64,000 nucleotides of DNA from Lentinus brumalis (lineage: Eukaryota; Basidiomycota; Agaricomycetes; Polyporales; Polyporaceae): assembly GCA_001792895.1 (NCBI GenBank), contig MARA01000020.1, positions 124,001 to 188,000 on the forward strand. Reading direction: 5' to 3'. The stretch's first letter is position 1. The number at the start of each line of letters is the position of its first letter. The notes beneath the pieces were generated by a model that saw only the letters and a list, made by a program, of their open reading frames with translations, was not told where the DNA came from and did not search any database. Positions 42,601 to 57,600 of this stretch are shown here, in pieces. A program made the position numbers and the translations under genes.

Positions 42601-45600
42601 GAGGGGGAACTGGTAGGTATGGTTTGTGTTCGCGACTGGGTTCCAGTGACTGAGGTGTTTGAATGCGTCGGGGGAGAGGTCGGCGGTACGGACGAGGTAG
42701 TCCTGGTTCGGCTCGGATGGACCGGTGCTCATGTTGTGCTGTTAGCCTCTGCAGCTCGAAATCAGTGATAAAAGGCAGGTATACGACAGTCATGGGAGAG
42801 CATCGTACCGGGTCAAAAGTGGGCTGTATCGTTCGGAGGCGGGCGATGTGAGCTACTTATTATGTAGGCTCCTTACCGGAGCCAGAACCAGCTCTGATCA
42901 GCTGCCTCAAGACAGGAGTCGGTTACGTGAAGTTCTGATGAAGTCAATCTGATTTATTGCGATGAATAATGACTCGTCTATCCGTTCTAGGTATCTCAAT
43001 GCTTTCCCGTGACGTCGTCATGATGTTGCGTCGAGAGTACGTCGAGAGCATGCGGCAGCCCTGCTCAGTACTTTGCGAACACCGCTTCGTCATGGGACAG
43101 GGAAGAGATACAGTCGTCTTCGATCATATTCAGAACGTCATCCTGGCCTCACATCTCCCATAGCTTCACGAACCACACGTCTGCCCTCTCGCGTATGCTC
43201 GCCCCAGTACCCCTCGGTCCTTCTTCAACATTCATGAGACCGCATCCAAGCACTTCGGACGACCTCTCCCAGAGCTGACATTCGACCTCTATACCCTCGA
43301 GATTGTCAACGTCAAAATAGACGAACGGGGTCTTGTCTTGTCCATAGCCGCTAGGGAACAGCGTGACGAGGAAGAGTCTCAACGACTCGTAGCCGTCTCC
43401 AGAGCCCGTCCGCTGCATCTTGACATGCGAGTAAAGTATGTGCTTCGCTTCACCGTATAAAACGTCTCGGTCGAGCACGCCATCGGGAGTGACGGCGGCC
43501 CAGTCGGAGAGGATGCGCCTGCAGTTTTCGTCATCGGTAGTTGTCGCGCAGAGAGTGACGTTCTCGTATCCAGGGTTGTAGTATATACCGGCATAACGTT
43601 CGATGGGAAGGGAACTGGACTTCGCCGCATCGCACTCGACGGGTTGCCTAGACGAGTATGGGTTCGAGCGTGCGGAAAGCGGGTCGTCCGGCCGCGAGTG
43701 CTCCGGGAGATGGACATCCGATTCGGCAGTATGTTCCAAGCCCAGAAGATCCTCGATGATGCGTAGCGAAATTTGGAGCTGTGCACTGTGCGGCCCGTCC
43801 GAGTTGGCGAAGGCGGCGATTCCGAGTCCGTGCTCGGGAAGGAATGCGACGTACGCCAAGAAGCCGGGGATACCTCCGGCATGACTGATGAGCTGTGCGG
43901 ACGGTCAATAGGCTCCATGGGCAGAGTCGCAGTGGCTACTCACGTCGTGGCCCTGGAACGATGTACGCCTCCAACCCATTCCATAACCTGTAAGAAGAGA
44001 TGTAGACGGCTCCAGTGGCCGGTGAACGACGGTGGAGTGCGCGGTCGTGATTTCGTCGAATACAGAGGGCGGCACGACGGTGGTATTTGTGTAGGGATTA
44101 ACACCACCATGTACGAGCATCGCGAGCCACTTCGTCTGCTCAGCAGTCATGAGCACAGTATGTCTCTGATCAGTTATTGCTTTGCTCACCATGTCAGTAG
44201 CACTCGATAAGACGCCGCCCGCACCAGCGAGGAACTGTGACATCGTTTCCTCAGCGTACCAATACGGGATTCGCCGACGGTCGGCACCGCTCCATGCATG
44301 ACTGAAGAGCTGGCTCTCTTCGGCCTGGTCCGAGCGGTACGTCGTGGAGGTCATGCCCAGGGGATCGAATATGCGTTCTTTCACAAACTCGGTGAACGGC
44401 TTCCCAGAATACGTGGATATGATGTGTGAAGCCGTGATGTACATCTGCAAGGTACGTCAGCATGGTCGGTCGGACCGCAATGATACGTCATCCGGACTGT
44501 ACCAAGTTGTTATAACTCCATCTCTCGCGGAGCTCGTACTTCTGCTTCATGTACCGCAAGCGCTTGATGAGATACATCGGCGAGTCGTCTTTCAAGAGTG
44601 AGAAGTCATGCCTGTCAGACCCACAGATCATGAGCATGTTAAGGATTGTCCAGTCTGTATCGGGACATGCACACCTGGTGAGGCCCGAGACGTGAGTCAA
44701 GATATCTCGAATATTTGCCTTCTTGGTCGCCCATTGATCGTCGAGTGCCCAATCTTCTGGCAGGAGATCCAGGACCTTGGTGTCCCATGTGAACTCGGCT
44801 ATCGCTGGAGGCAGAGCGGTAACGTTGCGTCCGTGTGCGAAGTCATCCATGAGAATGCCCATAGCACTCGCCACGAACGCTTTCGAGCAGGACCCAATGC
44901 TAAAGAGTGTCTGCAGGAAAAGGAGCTTAGTATGGCTGAAAAGGATGCGAGGCAGCATTGGGACGTACGTCCGGTTTGGTAGCATCGCCGTCTTCGGTCA
45001 TGGTGCCCCAAGCCCCGAACTCGGTGACTACTGAGTCGCCATCGACGCGCACGACACCAACGGAGAGTCCCGGTACGTAGTGTATCTTCAAAAGACCTTC
45101 GGCGTATGCTGAGATCTCTGGGGTGATTGCGGATTTGCTGCGAGAACCGCTCAGACTGGGCTGGTCTTCCCAGACGACAGAACCTGAGATGCTGGACACA
45201 ACGCTCAGAGGCACCTGGGTGGAGACTCCCCATGATAGATATGCATCCCCCGTTTGAACCAAGACGATGAGAGTAACCAACCACGGGGCAACATCTAGAG
45301 GACGAGGAGGTCGAAAGCCAAGTTTCAACGTGAAGTGGCTTTATATTGACGTAGCATTTCCGCAGCAGCTCGCGGAACGGCATTTGAATGGCTGCGATCA
45401 GGAGATATTAAGCTGGGATCGAAGGCGTAACGGTATTGGAGATGCGTGCTTTGCTCGTGCTATGGCGTACGACGGCTGGAGACTGAAGCACCATGCCTTT
45501 CAAGAGGTCCGTATTGAATCCGTAGCTAGAACTTCACGGAAAGACTGACAGGTTCTGGTCAGAACCGAGAGCGCATCTCGGGTAGAGAAAGCGGCGATGT

Positions 45601-48600
45601 CGTGCAGGATATCCGCATTCAAACCATGCAGGCAAAGCGAGGACGGCGGGGGACTGTCAAAGATATCTCAGCCACTATATATGATTCGGCGGGAACTCAC
45701 TGAGCGACTCAACTCGAGCTCATTCGCGATAGTCAAGGTCGGAAGAGAGTGATATGACATTTAGCGCCCTAGGCTCTGTCGTGCATCAATTGCTGCTCAA
45801 GCTTGGCTCAAGCCAGCATTTCAACCTATTTCAACCACCTGGATCCAGTAGACGGAGAGGGAATACTGCGCGACCTCAGAGTCATGAGCTGTCACAAACG
45901 CAGTCTTTGGGTTCATGACTATCATACATACATACATCTGATCCTGTCACATCGCTACCCTCACTTCTGGTACGGTCTCTTCTCCGAAATGCTGACCGAC
46001 TTATCCTCAAGCGTCCACTCAACATCACGACCGGTTATCCTGCTTTTCCCCTCGGCGGGGTAGCGCGAAATATCGAGCTCCTCCCTACTCCCTCCGATGA
46101 GGTACACCAGCTCCTTCGCTCCTGCCCTGAAGGCATGGGCACGCGGGATCCCAGCCTTGAAGCCCAGAAAGTCCCCGGGTTTCACGCTCTCCTCCCTCGG
46201 CACAACCGCTTCGCCTTCATTGAAGGAGGTGCTCTCGCCCTCCCAAACGAGGAGCACCGCGTCCGAGCCGGCCTCGAGGACGTAGAACCACTCGTCGTCG
46301 TGCATGTGCCAGTGCAGCGTCGTGCTCGTCGCGCCCGCGGGGAGACGGCAGAGGTGCACTGCGGTCTTGGTGAGACCTGTCTTGTCCCCGAGGGAGAGCT
46401 GGTAGCGATGGTTCGTGCCCACGACCGGGTGGACGCGGTGTTCGAGTGCGTCTTGGGGGAGATCGGTGGTACGGACGAAGTAGTCTGGGTTCGCTGAACC
46501 AGTACTTGTTGACATGTTATACGCTAGGCTAATAACCGTTCAACTGGTGGGCAGATACAGAAATATGACGCGTAGTTACCGGATAACTGTAGAGGCCGTT
46601 CGAAGGGTAGCACCTATAGTATGATGACGACTTGGAGGTGGCCTGAAGCGTGGCGTGAGGGGAAGACACGTCCGGCGGGTATATAGGGCTCTGCTCGACA
46701 CTGTCAAGATGGGAATAAGATGACAATTTCAGTACATCCACCGGTAGCCAGCGAGGCCGAGTGGTGAATCAGCTGTCTCGGACAGGAGGTCGGTATGTGT
46801 GCCTTCGAGGTTCGAACCAAGTATAGCTGATAGAGCAAGGTTTCCCAGCGACCTGGCGGCCCGCAGAATTAACTCGGAGTACCAGCTGACTTCAGCGTGT
46901 AAGCAGACTTGCAGAACCTATGGCCTTTGCCACAATGTTCGTCGTGAAAGGCTGAAAGCTTCCACCAGATGGGTACATCACGCTCGAGACATATTACACA
47001 CATGTGACATGTAGACGACGAGGGTGACACCGCCAACGCTGTACTAGTACGAATGAAGAAGACAACATATCCAACGGGATTTCCATTTATCCAAGACGAG
47101 GGCGGGGTAAGAGGTATCCAAGACGGCAGCTCGTGGAATCCATCCTCAAGACCGAATCGTAGGGGGTATCACTACTAGCACTATCCATATGTTCCACTCG
47201 CTCGCTCACTCACTCATCGCCCCTCCGCGCGAGGAACACGCCCATATCGCTGTTGCTGCTCCGCCTCTCGAACCCCCCGCGCAGGCCCACGCTCGGGAAC
47301 CCAGAAACAGGCAGGTACTCCGCCTTCCGCGTCTCCGGCTGCTCCTCGGGCTCGGGCTCGAGCTCGGCGGCACGCAGCTCAGACGAGCCAAAGTCCCCGG
47401 GGAAGCCCTCGAAGCTGTCCCCGTGTGCGATGGCGGGCAGGTGCTCGAGCACGGTGGGCGGGGGCGACATGAGCTCGGACGCGGTGCCGGTCGAGGTCGA
47501 GTGCGAAAGCGAGAGCGACGTGGGGGTCTTGCTCTTCGACTTGCGCCGCTTCTTCTTCTCTCCTGGCACGCTGCCGTTGCCGGTGGTGGGCGAAATCGGT
47601 GACGAGGGGACGCTCTCGGAGAGCGGCGAGCGCAGGATCGGCTGGTGCTGGTGTTGGAATTGGTGGTTATACGGGGCAGGACCCGCGCCTACGTACACGG
47701 TGCTCGTGCCGCGGCTAGAAGAGGAGCGGGTGTCGGACGTGCTCATCGTACCGCTGCCCTGGAGGGACTTGGACTTGGACTTGCTGCGCGGACGGGAGGC
47801 GTAGGACTCCCCGCCAAAGTCGGCGCCGTCTGCGGCCTCGTCCGCCTCGGCTGCTTCGGCTGCTTCGGGGTCGAAGGGCTGCACGGGCTGGCCGTGTGCG
47901 AAGGGCCCGAAGTCGTGTGAGGAGGTTGAGCCCGAGCCGGTGCCAGACGTGAGGCTGGGCGCGAAGGGCGAGGTGAGCTGTGGGAGGGCGGGGCCGCTGC
48001 CCTGTGGACGGAGAACGTTCCTCAGCGACACACGAAACGCAGGTGCTGACGGGGAGAGGAACAGAACATACCTGGAAGCCCTCAAAGTCCTGGTCGCCGT
48101 TCGCCTGGACGTCCAGCGCCGCCGCCATCGCCGCCTTCTTGAGCTCCTTCCTCTCCCTCCGCCGCCGCTTCCTCTCCTCCTTCTCCCGCCTCTCCTCCGC
48201 CTCACGCGCACGCGCCTGGGCCTGCCTGGCCGCGCTCATCTCCTCAATCGCCGCCGCATCCAGCGGGGCCGCGTCCGAGTCCATGCTCGAGCTCGAGATC
48301 GTGCGCCCATCGCTCCCCATGCCGCTTCTGCCTCCCGCTCTGCCTCCTCGTCCCCCACTCCCACTGCGTCTCCTCCCGACCAGTAAGTCCTCATCGTCCG
48401 ACTCGGGCAGCTGGATCGCGGGTGCGCGGCCGAAGAGGTCGTAGCCGAAGATGCGGATGTGCTTCGGGGCGCGGCGCCGCTTCTTCGGCCTGCGCCGCTC
48501 GCCGGGGTTCGTGTGCAGCGAGAGCGCGTCGGCGTCGTCAGAGGTGTCGGCGAGGAGGCCCTCGAGCTCGTCTGGGCGTGCGCGGGGCGGCGGGACGGCG

Positions 48601-51600
48601 TGTGCGAAGGCAGGGTCACGGTTGCGTGGGCGCTGATGCTCGTTTTCGCTGTCGGAGGGTCCATCGGACGATCTGAAGCAGGGCAGGCAGGAGGAGAACG
48701 CGGCCTGGACAGAGTCAGACCAGGAGAATTGTACGTGGGTCATCGTGGATTCGTGGTGAAGTCGGTGGTACGCAGCACGAGATTTTGAGTTGGACTCGTG
48801 GATGATCCAGTCGGAGCGCCGTGGACGAGGTTCTGGGAGCTCCGAAGTCCGAGTCAGTGAGGCTGCTGCGGAGAGATCGCGGTGGAGGAGGAGGAGGAGG
48901 AAGGAGGATGCTGGCCTCGAGAACTTCACAGAAGAGAAAAGGGCAGGTCGCGGCGTGGTCGGGATCTATGCGAGAAACCACAATCACGGCTTCCGGCAAC
49001 CTGCGTCTTTACCCGACCCATCATCTCGACGAATTCACGGAAGTAATTTCCACATGGCTGATACTTAGAAGTTAGCACTTGTAACAGCACGCTGTACAGG
49101 AACGTTGTTTGCAAGTTGCGTATGTCTACGTTACGATCATAGGCTAAGTCCTTTCTGAATCATCCGAGTGAAGTTCACCCCAACACTAGTGACAAAGGCT
49201 AGATAACTTCAGGAGAGGACTGCCTGGGAGCTACCACGCGGCGTTATGGACGTTCCGTGCGTCCGCGCGAGTTGCTATGTGGAGAGCTTCTTGCATCTTG
49301 CGATGCGGACTCAGCCGCAGCGCCCTTCATCAGAACTCTTGAGGTCGCGATGAGCAACCTTTATCGCAGGCTACGGGTATGGGGTGCGCCTGCTGAAGTC
49401 GCTTGAGCCTTCATTCCAGGTGGCAGATGCGAAGCGGCGCCGGGGCACTTGTGATAACCTAGTGCGAGCCGAACTATGAAGACAATCGATGAGCATTCCA
49501 TAGACCTACAAAACGTGCAGTACACACACGGGATCCCACTTCGTCCAATGCGTACCCAAGAAGATGTGCCGAGCTCGTCAGTCGTCCGCAGCTTCTGGGA
49601 CATTGCGACTTCCCGGGGTAGCTTGATGCTAAAGCACACAGACACAGTCTGATCAGCATCTCAGAGGCTCTTTCGCCTACGCACATAAAGCGGAGCCGAG
49701 GCCGACGATGCACGTACCTGTCTGAGCTTTGCCAGATGGATCTTCAAGGTCTCCACATAGTCATCGAATCCAAGCGTGACCATGGCGTAGAGAATGTCCT
49801 CGCCTCCAATGGTCTTGCGCTTCTCCATCTGGCACTTCTCCGCGGCCTCGGACGTGATGAACGAGATGAACTCGGACACGCATTCCTGCACGCACTCCTT
49901 AGCCTCCTTCGAGATCTTCGCCGTCGAGGGGACGGATGACTTCATGATTCGCGACACGTTCGCAATCTTCGAAATGTTCAGGGGCGCAAGACGTTGACAG
50001 GTTGGGTTGAGAGCGAGGACGATAGTGAGCGCGAGGGCTTGGCGACGGTAGAAGAGCACGTACTGGAAGGAAGCGGTCTTGTTCGCGGTACTCGCCTATA
50101 TCCTGCTCAGTGATCGGCGCAGGCTCGGGAGCCTCTGGCACGGGCTGGGGAGCAGAGCCATCCTCTGGTGCAGGCGCGATGGTCGGAGGTACGAACTCGG
50201 ACATCGTCGTCGTCGTCGCGGACGATGTCATTGTCGATGAGCTCGCGGCGGGAGAACGCGCTTATACGGCCACGTGATATGACGTCCAGTTGTGCTTCCC
50301 GCTTTAACTTGAGGTAAGTAAGTACCACTGTACCCTCACATCTGACGAGGATTGTAGCTCCGAGCACCGTTGGTTGACCGGTTGATATCCGCTTGGAGTC
50401 ACGGCATATGTCTATTGACGACGAATGCCGAGTTCGACTGCACCGTCAGTACAAGAACGGGATTATGCGGTAAGGCATCTTCAGAAACCACTCCTCCCAA
50501 CTCTTCCAGAACTCCCTCCTCATCATCTCGTCCTCCGCTCGAGTCCTACTGACCAGTCCTACAGCAACCCAGGTTAGAGGTGCCACGACCGTCGTGGCGA
50601 CAACCTTCCCAGCCCATGTGCTTCGCAGTCCCGACTCCACGAACAACGATCCGTCGCTGAAGAGCAACATGAAGTTCCCGGCGATCAGGAGGAGTGCCCC
50701 CGTATAGCTCGGGTGGCGTACGATGCGGTACGGGCCCGAGGTAACGAGCCTGTGGTCCTCCCGGAGGCCGACCGCCCAGATGAAGAAACGTCCCAACGTT
50801 CGGTGACACCACCACCTGATCAGCCCTCCAATTATTGCGAGGAGACAGGCGGTCACGGAAGTCGGGGTTAGTCTGAGCGACAGGCTGGTTAGTCCACCGT
50901 TCGAGGTGGAGAGGATGCCGCCGATGGCGAGGTGGAGCAGAGTGGTCGGAGCGGACCACTGCGCAAGCAGGATCAATGCTTCCGCTACAGCGAGCGCGCA
51001 CAGGACTGTCTACGGCGAAGAAGCAAGGTATGCAGTCAGCTGTGAATGGTGGTAGCTACTGCTTCTCCATACCTTGTCCACGGTAACGCTGACGATTTGC
51101 ACATGAGGCTTCCAGTGCAGGAAATCTGGGGCTGTATTCAGCCTCGCGCGCGGCAGGGGCGGTACTGTAGGAGGGGTGAAGCCATGGTACGTGCTCATCG
51201 CATGAGCAAGGAGCAACGCGACCTTGAGCAGAGGAGCGGTGACGAGAGCCATGGAGAGGAACAATACTACAGCGTGCGACTTGCGGTGCCCGTTGGACCT
51301 GCCGACTGCGAGCCGCTTATACTAGAGCTGGAGACGTGATGCTCGGAGCTGCTCGGGACCTGTTCGCGCAGAAATTCAATTCGAATTCAGTCACAGGAAC
51401 GTGTGGCCAAGAGGGAAGGCGTGTTACATGGTGGCGTCGATAGAGCCATAAGAACGTACCTGCTAAGTCCACTCCGACAGGGTAATTGCCTCCTCGGACC
51501 TATTCGTTCCCCCTCACGCGGGGTCCATGTTTGCGACCGGCGGATGCGTACTTCTGAGGCATGTACGATTCCATGGACTAGTGATGAGCGAGCACACGCC

Positions 51601-54600
51601 AGGGGAACATCGATGACGTAGTTGATCCCTACGAGAACGTCGGGCACGTTTTCGACTGGCTTCGAGAGCCCATGGCGACTGGCGACTGCAAAGAGGCTGA
51701 GGGAGCTACTCGGGGACCAGAGGCTCTCGGGGGTGAAACGATGGACCTCTGCACGACGTCAATCAGCAGTTTTCGGGGTACTTATACCACGTGGCACGGA
51801 GTCGGCGACCTGGTGCAAGTCAAGAAACCATGAAGCAAATCGATGAGCATTCCAATCTACAAAGAACACAGTACACACATGATATCCAAAGCATGTCCAA
51901 TCCGCAACCAATGAGAAGGCCTATCAGTCATCCGCAACCTCAGGGACATTGCGGTTGCCCGGAGTAGCTTGGTGCTGTGTACGTAGTTCAGCCCACATCT
52001 CTCGGGACTGTCATGTGCACATGCGGATAGGGCTGGGTCGGGATACAAATGCACGCACCTGTCTGAGCTTCGCCAGATGGATCTTCAGAGTCTCCGCGTA
52101 GTCCTCGAATCCGAGCGTGACCATGGCATAGAGGATATCCTCGCCGCCGATGGTCTTGCGCTTTTCCATGTGGCACTTCTCCGAGGCCTCGGAGGTGATA
52201 AACGAAATGAACTCGGACACGCACTCCTGCACACACTCCTTCGCCTCCTTTGATATCTTCGCTGTCCCGGGCACAGACGCCTTCATGATCCGCGACACGT
52301 TCGCAATCTATCCGCGGTGACGGGTGTGATGCAAGGGTGAGAAGGACGCGACGTGATGTATGACCGATGGGCATGGGGGTAGGAGGAGCGCGGGTATCGA
52401 ACTGATGAGCGCGACGGCGCATCAGGGCGAAAGACAGAAAGACACGCACGGGAAGGAAGCGGTCTTGTTCACGGTACTCGCCAATGTCCTGCTCGGTGAT
52501 GGGTGCAGGCTCGGGAGCCTCTGTAGGGACGAGTTGCGCACCAGAACCATCTTCTGGCGCAGGAGCGATCGTCTGAGGCGCAATAGTTGGGGTGCGAACT
52601 CAGACATGGAGAAAGATAGGATTGTCAAGAACGTGGGTGCTGCCCGTTAGCCAGTGTGTAGGTCGAGCGGATAGTCGTCGTCGTCGTCGTCGCGGACGAC
52701 GAGCTCGGGGCGCGAGAAAGCCACGTCCTTACGGTCACGTGATATGACGTCCCGTACGTAAGTTGTTGACTTGTCGGACCACGCAGCTCGCTCCCCAAGG
52801 TGTAAGCCGTCCTTGAACATAATCCAAATGTCACGGCTCCAGCCATGACCGGACATACTTAGTATTACATGTATAGTAGCGCGACGGTATCGTGCAAAGT
52901 CGTGACGCTGACATGGACGAGCCTATCCCCTCCCCGCGGCGCATGGTTCGAGAAGGGGAGAGCGGGTGTCGACCGTGGTGAACAAAAGCGAGGATGGAAG
53001 AAGTCGCCGAACGAAACGCAAGATCCAAGAACAGCAACTGAATTACGCGGTTCATTCTGCTGTCTCGTCATTCGAGTCCAGTAGGCTGCATGGACGAACG
53101 TGAATGAGTGCGTCAGCGTGAGATGCCTCCCAGGATGAAGGCTGCGATGCGCGTACCTGTACTGCTTCATCAACGAACACTCGCCACCGTTCTCTAGGTC
53201 GATGTTGTACGAGTAGAAGTCGCCCTCTGACGACAGCACCATGACCTGCGGCATTGTCCTACCACCACCGTCCGTCAGCCACTATACGCCGAGCAAACTG
53301 GGCGACAAGACGCACCCGTTCAACGCAGCGATACACCGTGCGCCGCTCGTTGGTAGCCGGAGGAACGCAAAGTCTCGTGAGGGCTCCCACATCTCCGTGA
53401 GCGTATTCGGGAGGTAGCCACCCACGGACGACGTCAAATTCTTCGTCAGATGCAGCGATTTCCGCCGCAATGTCGACCTGCAGAGCCAACTCGCGCGTGA
53501 ACAACCAAAGTCAAAAGTGCGCATAGCGGAGGAGGTACATACGAGACGCTGCCGCCCCTCCTCTTCTCCACATACGACTCATACCCGCCGTCCAGCCCTT
53601 GCGAGCCCTCTCTGCTGTCGATCGACCCAGACGGACTTGACGGGCTCTTGTCCGTGATGACGCCTGCGCGGCCCTGGCCCTGGCCCTGCCCGAGCTTGAA
53701 TATGTGCACGGTGTCGTGCGCGGAGCTGACGACGAGGAGCGTCGAGACGATGTTGAAGTTGAGCGAGTATATGCGCGCCTCGCGCGTGCCGCGGCGGAAC
53801 TGGTAGAGCTTCTCCGCCCCGGGGATGCTCCAGACGCGGATGACGGTGCCCTTCTCGGACGCGGTCGCGAGCATGGTGCCGGAGGAGTTGATGGAGAGGA
53901 AGGAGATGGGGGACTTGTGCGCTTGGATGACGTTTGCGACGGTGAGGGAGCGCGTCGAGAAGAGGAGGACGTCGCCGGTGGAGGGCGCGGAGGAGGGAGG
54001 TGTGGGCTGTTGTGAGGATGTTGCCTGGGAGAGGGCGGGTGAGGGGACGGGTGAAGGGTATGCGAGGTAGGAGTTGTCGGCGGATGGCGAGAGAGCCACG
54101 ATGGCTGCGGAGTGTTTGTGCCTGGACTTTTGCAAGGATGAAGTGGACACTCACCATTGGGGTTCGGTGTTGTCTCTATGACGTGCAGGAGCTTCATGTT
54201 CGAGATGTCGTAGATATAAATCTCAACTTCGAGGACGATGACAAGTGTCTTGCGGTTAAGCTTCACGGCGAGGATAGACGATGGGAAGAGGAGCTCGCAG
54301 ATCATGGATTGCCGCTGCGTGTGTATAGGTCAGAAACCGTCCACATACCTTAGCTCGCCCCCGGACGCGCCGTCGGGAGGGTATGCCGGACGTGGCGCGA
54401 CCTGCGAGGATATATGTATCGCGATATGCGCACCTTGGTGTTGACAATCTGCAGTTTCCGGGGACTTGACTGCGGATGATCTGCGGCACCAACCAGCGCG
54501 AGCAGCGATGTGCAGAACAGCATCTCCACAATCCCTCGAGCTCCATCGTCTGCGTCCGCGGCTTTGAATCAGCACAAAGAGTATATTCTAGGCAGTCAGA

Positions 54601-57600
54601 CACGCACTCATAGTATACACTCTCCCAAATGGCTCGACATTCGTGATGCTATAGCCCTTCTTCGTGCCGACGGAGATGCATCTGGGGACACCGTTGGGAT
54701 AGCCACGGGCTGGGAGACGGCTGAACTCACTCACGTGAAGTCCTGGTTGAAATTGGCGAACAGCATGTTGGGATTTACACGCTCTGCCATGGCGTTCGCT
54801 CGTGGTCGTCGTGGCGGGCGTCGAGGAGATGGTCGTGGTCGCTGCTCAGGTCGGGGGGCGCAGCGCAGGCGAAGTGCCGGTGACGCAGGCGTGACATTGC
54901 GTGACTCGGGCCTGTAACCGGGCGAGCGCGAGTTGTCTTCCGCGTCCCTCTCCTCTGCTGCTGCCAGCTGCTCTGGGTCTAGTTGGTTCCTCGCCGCCTC
55001 CACGGATGCCCTTCTGGAGGTCATATTTGAGGACGACGTGTCGGGATGGATGCCGAGGATGTGGCCGACGAGGTACAAGCTGCGCGGTATGCGGAGCGTA
55101 TTCGCGAACGCATGCGCGTGCCAGAGATGATAGTCGCAGCATATCGCACGGCTTGGTCGTCGTTCTATGACTGGGAGCCCGGTTACAGTGAGCACATTCT
55201 ACGCGGTCTGCAGGCTCCAGCTGCTGCAAGCCCGGCCTCATTCATCGACAATTTGTTGGAGGCACCTGTTCGAAACTTCGACTCCATGGCAGTAGATCCC
55301 GACCCTTCTCTGACGTTCACGATTCTGTCTACCGACCCTGATGTACCTCCGCAGTCTGTGGAAGCGTATGAAGTTTTCCTTCTTGATGTATCGGTCATGC
55401 GTTTCGCATACCCCAAGTACGAGTTTTGCACGCCGGCGACCCGCAATATCTCCAACGCACGCGACCAGAGGGTACTCGAGTTCATACCCTATGCGGACGA
55501 ACCCGGCTTCTATTATATCCTGTACGCACAACAACACGACTCCTTTGCGTGGCAAAGTTCGTACTATGATGTCGACTGTAAGTCGTCGCGCATCGCACTT
55601 GTCATGCAGAGCAGCGGTCAACTTGTCCTACAGACAAACTGATCGCCTTGCATGCGGCCTGGTCCCTCCACGATGCTGGTCTATCTCTTGGTGCCATGGA
55701 CGACTACAAAATACGCTTCTTCCCTCACCTTACCCGCAACTCTGGCTTGTTGACCACGTTGTCCAACCGGTAAGCGCTTCCATCTATCCCTCCCAACCCG
55801 AATATACTTACCTCGCCATGTCTATGGTACAGCGACCTCATTGACTGGACAGATAATGTCCCTTCCCAGCAGCTGGCTGCACTCCGGGAAGCGGCGCGTA
55901 GGCCCAAGCTATGGGGATCCATTAGTAGTCTCGATTCCCTGTTCTGCCGCAGCACAAACTGCGTTGAAGGCCTGTGTATGCTACACAGTACGTTGCTACT
56001 CCAATGAAATGTTTCTCAACCTCAACGCGTGCTCAGAGGCTTCAAAACCTCCCTTGAGACATACGAAGCACAAGAAGACGAACGAAGAGTATATGGAGAG
56101 CTCCAGGCCCTGCGGCCCGAAGTGCTACCGCGCTGAGCAAGATCCGGTACGTACTGTACTCGAGAATCGAAGACATGAGCGGTGACCATGCGCGTAGGAG
56201 GAGGACGACATCATGGAGATCAACCAAGACATCTGTGATATACTCAAAGTCTTCCCCGACGCGCCGATATGCAAACTCGCGATACTCTGCAATGCGGACT
56301 GTCGCGATGTATGTCTCTTCGTGTTTGTCAACTTCCTCTTCGGAATGATTGAGTAGCTTCTCTGCAGGTCTACTACCACAGAATTATGTATCTTCCCGAG
56401 AAGAGCTCCCTACTCACGGGCCAAGACGCGCTCAATGAGAAGGGTCCCCAAATAGGCGCCGCGCCGCATCGGTTCGTCCTCAACGACTGCGTTTGTACTC
56501 TACAGAACTACCCTTACTAAGAGTCCGTATACTGTCGCCTAGGCCCGACATCTGTAACCACGACGGACCATGCGTCGCGCCTGCCTGCGTATGTGCCCTG
56601 AGGCAAACAATGTGCGGCAGGAGGTGTGGGTGCTTCGCACGCTGCGGTGAGTCCGCGTTGCACACGCATCTCCTAGCCTGTCTGCCTCAGCCACTGACAG
56701 CGCGACCGGTCGGTCAGGATTACGGAAGGGATGCACGTGCGAAGACGGCAAGTGCCTCGAGGGGATATGCCCATGCATGCAGGCAGGGTGGGAGTGCAGT
56801 CCCGAGCTGTGCGCTGGTACGAGGTGCGTGCACAACCCTCCTTCTTTCATCGTCTTCGACCCCGCATGCATGATTGATCTGTATCCGTGCGTGCGTGCCT
56901 GCGATGCAATAGGAACAGTACGTCTCTCCCATGCAACATGTTCTGGTGGTGGACTGTCCTGACCTCCGAGTCTTCCTGCAGAGCGCACGAAGAAAAACAC
57001 GAAACATGCGTGCAAACACATGTACCTGCAGAAGGACAACAAGCCGGTATGTACCCCAAAACTCTCTGCATGTCCTCTTCCGTCGAAATAATTGGCGAAA
57101 TATGAAGATCATCGCGGTGAAGCAAGCGACGTACGGACTGGGTGCCTTCGCAAAAGACAAGATCCCTGCGGGGACCTACCTCGGAGGTACGCCCGCTCCG
57201 CCGCTCTCTTCAAAACGATGGTCACCTCATCCCTCTGGTACCCCGTGTACAGAGTACATAGCGGAGAAATACCCTCTGGCACCAAACGAGAAGTCAGTCA
57301 TCCTCCCACCCCACTCTTGCTGTCCTCGCGATGAGCCACTGAGCTGTGTTTTCCACGCATCCGCCCCGCCAGGATCGACAAGGCGCAGCGGAAAATCAAC
57401 CGGCACCGCGGGCTGAACTACATGTTCTCGCTCCACGACAACAGCGGCATCCTCGACGCCGCGACGGTCGGAGACCCGACGCGGTGCCTCAACGACTCGG
57501 TGGACAAGGACGCGCTGAACGTCCAGGCGGAGCGTGAGTGCCCTTGCCCCTTCCTCCTTCCGTGTCTTCGGGCCATGCCGACCGTGCACTCGGACGACCG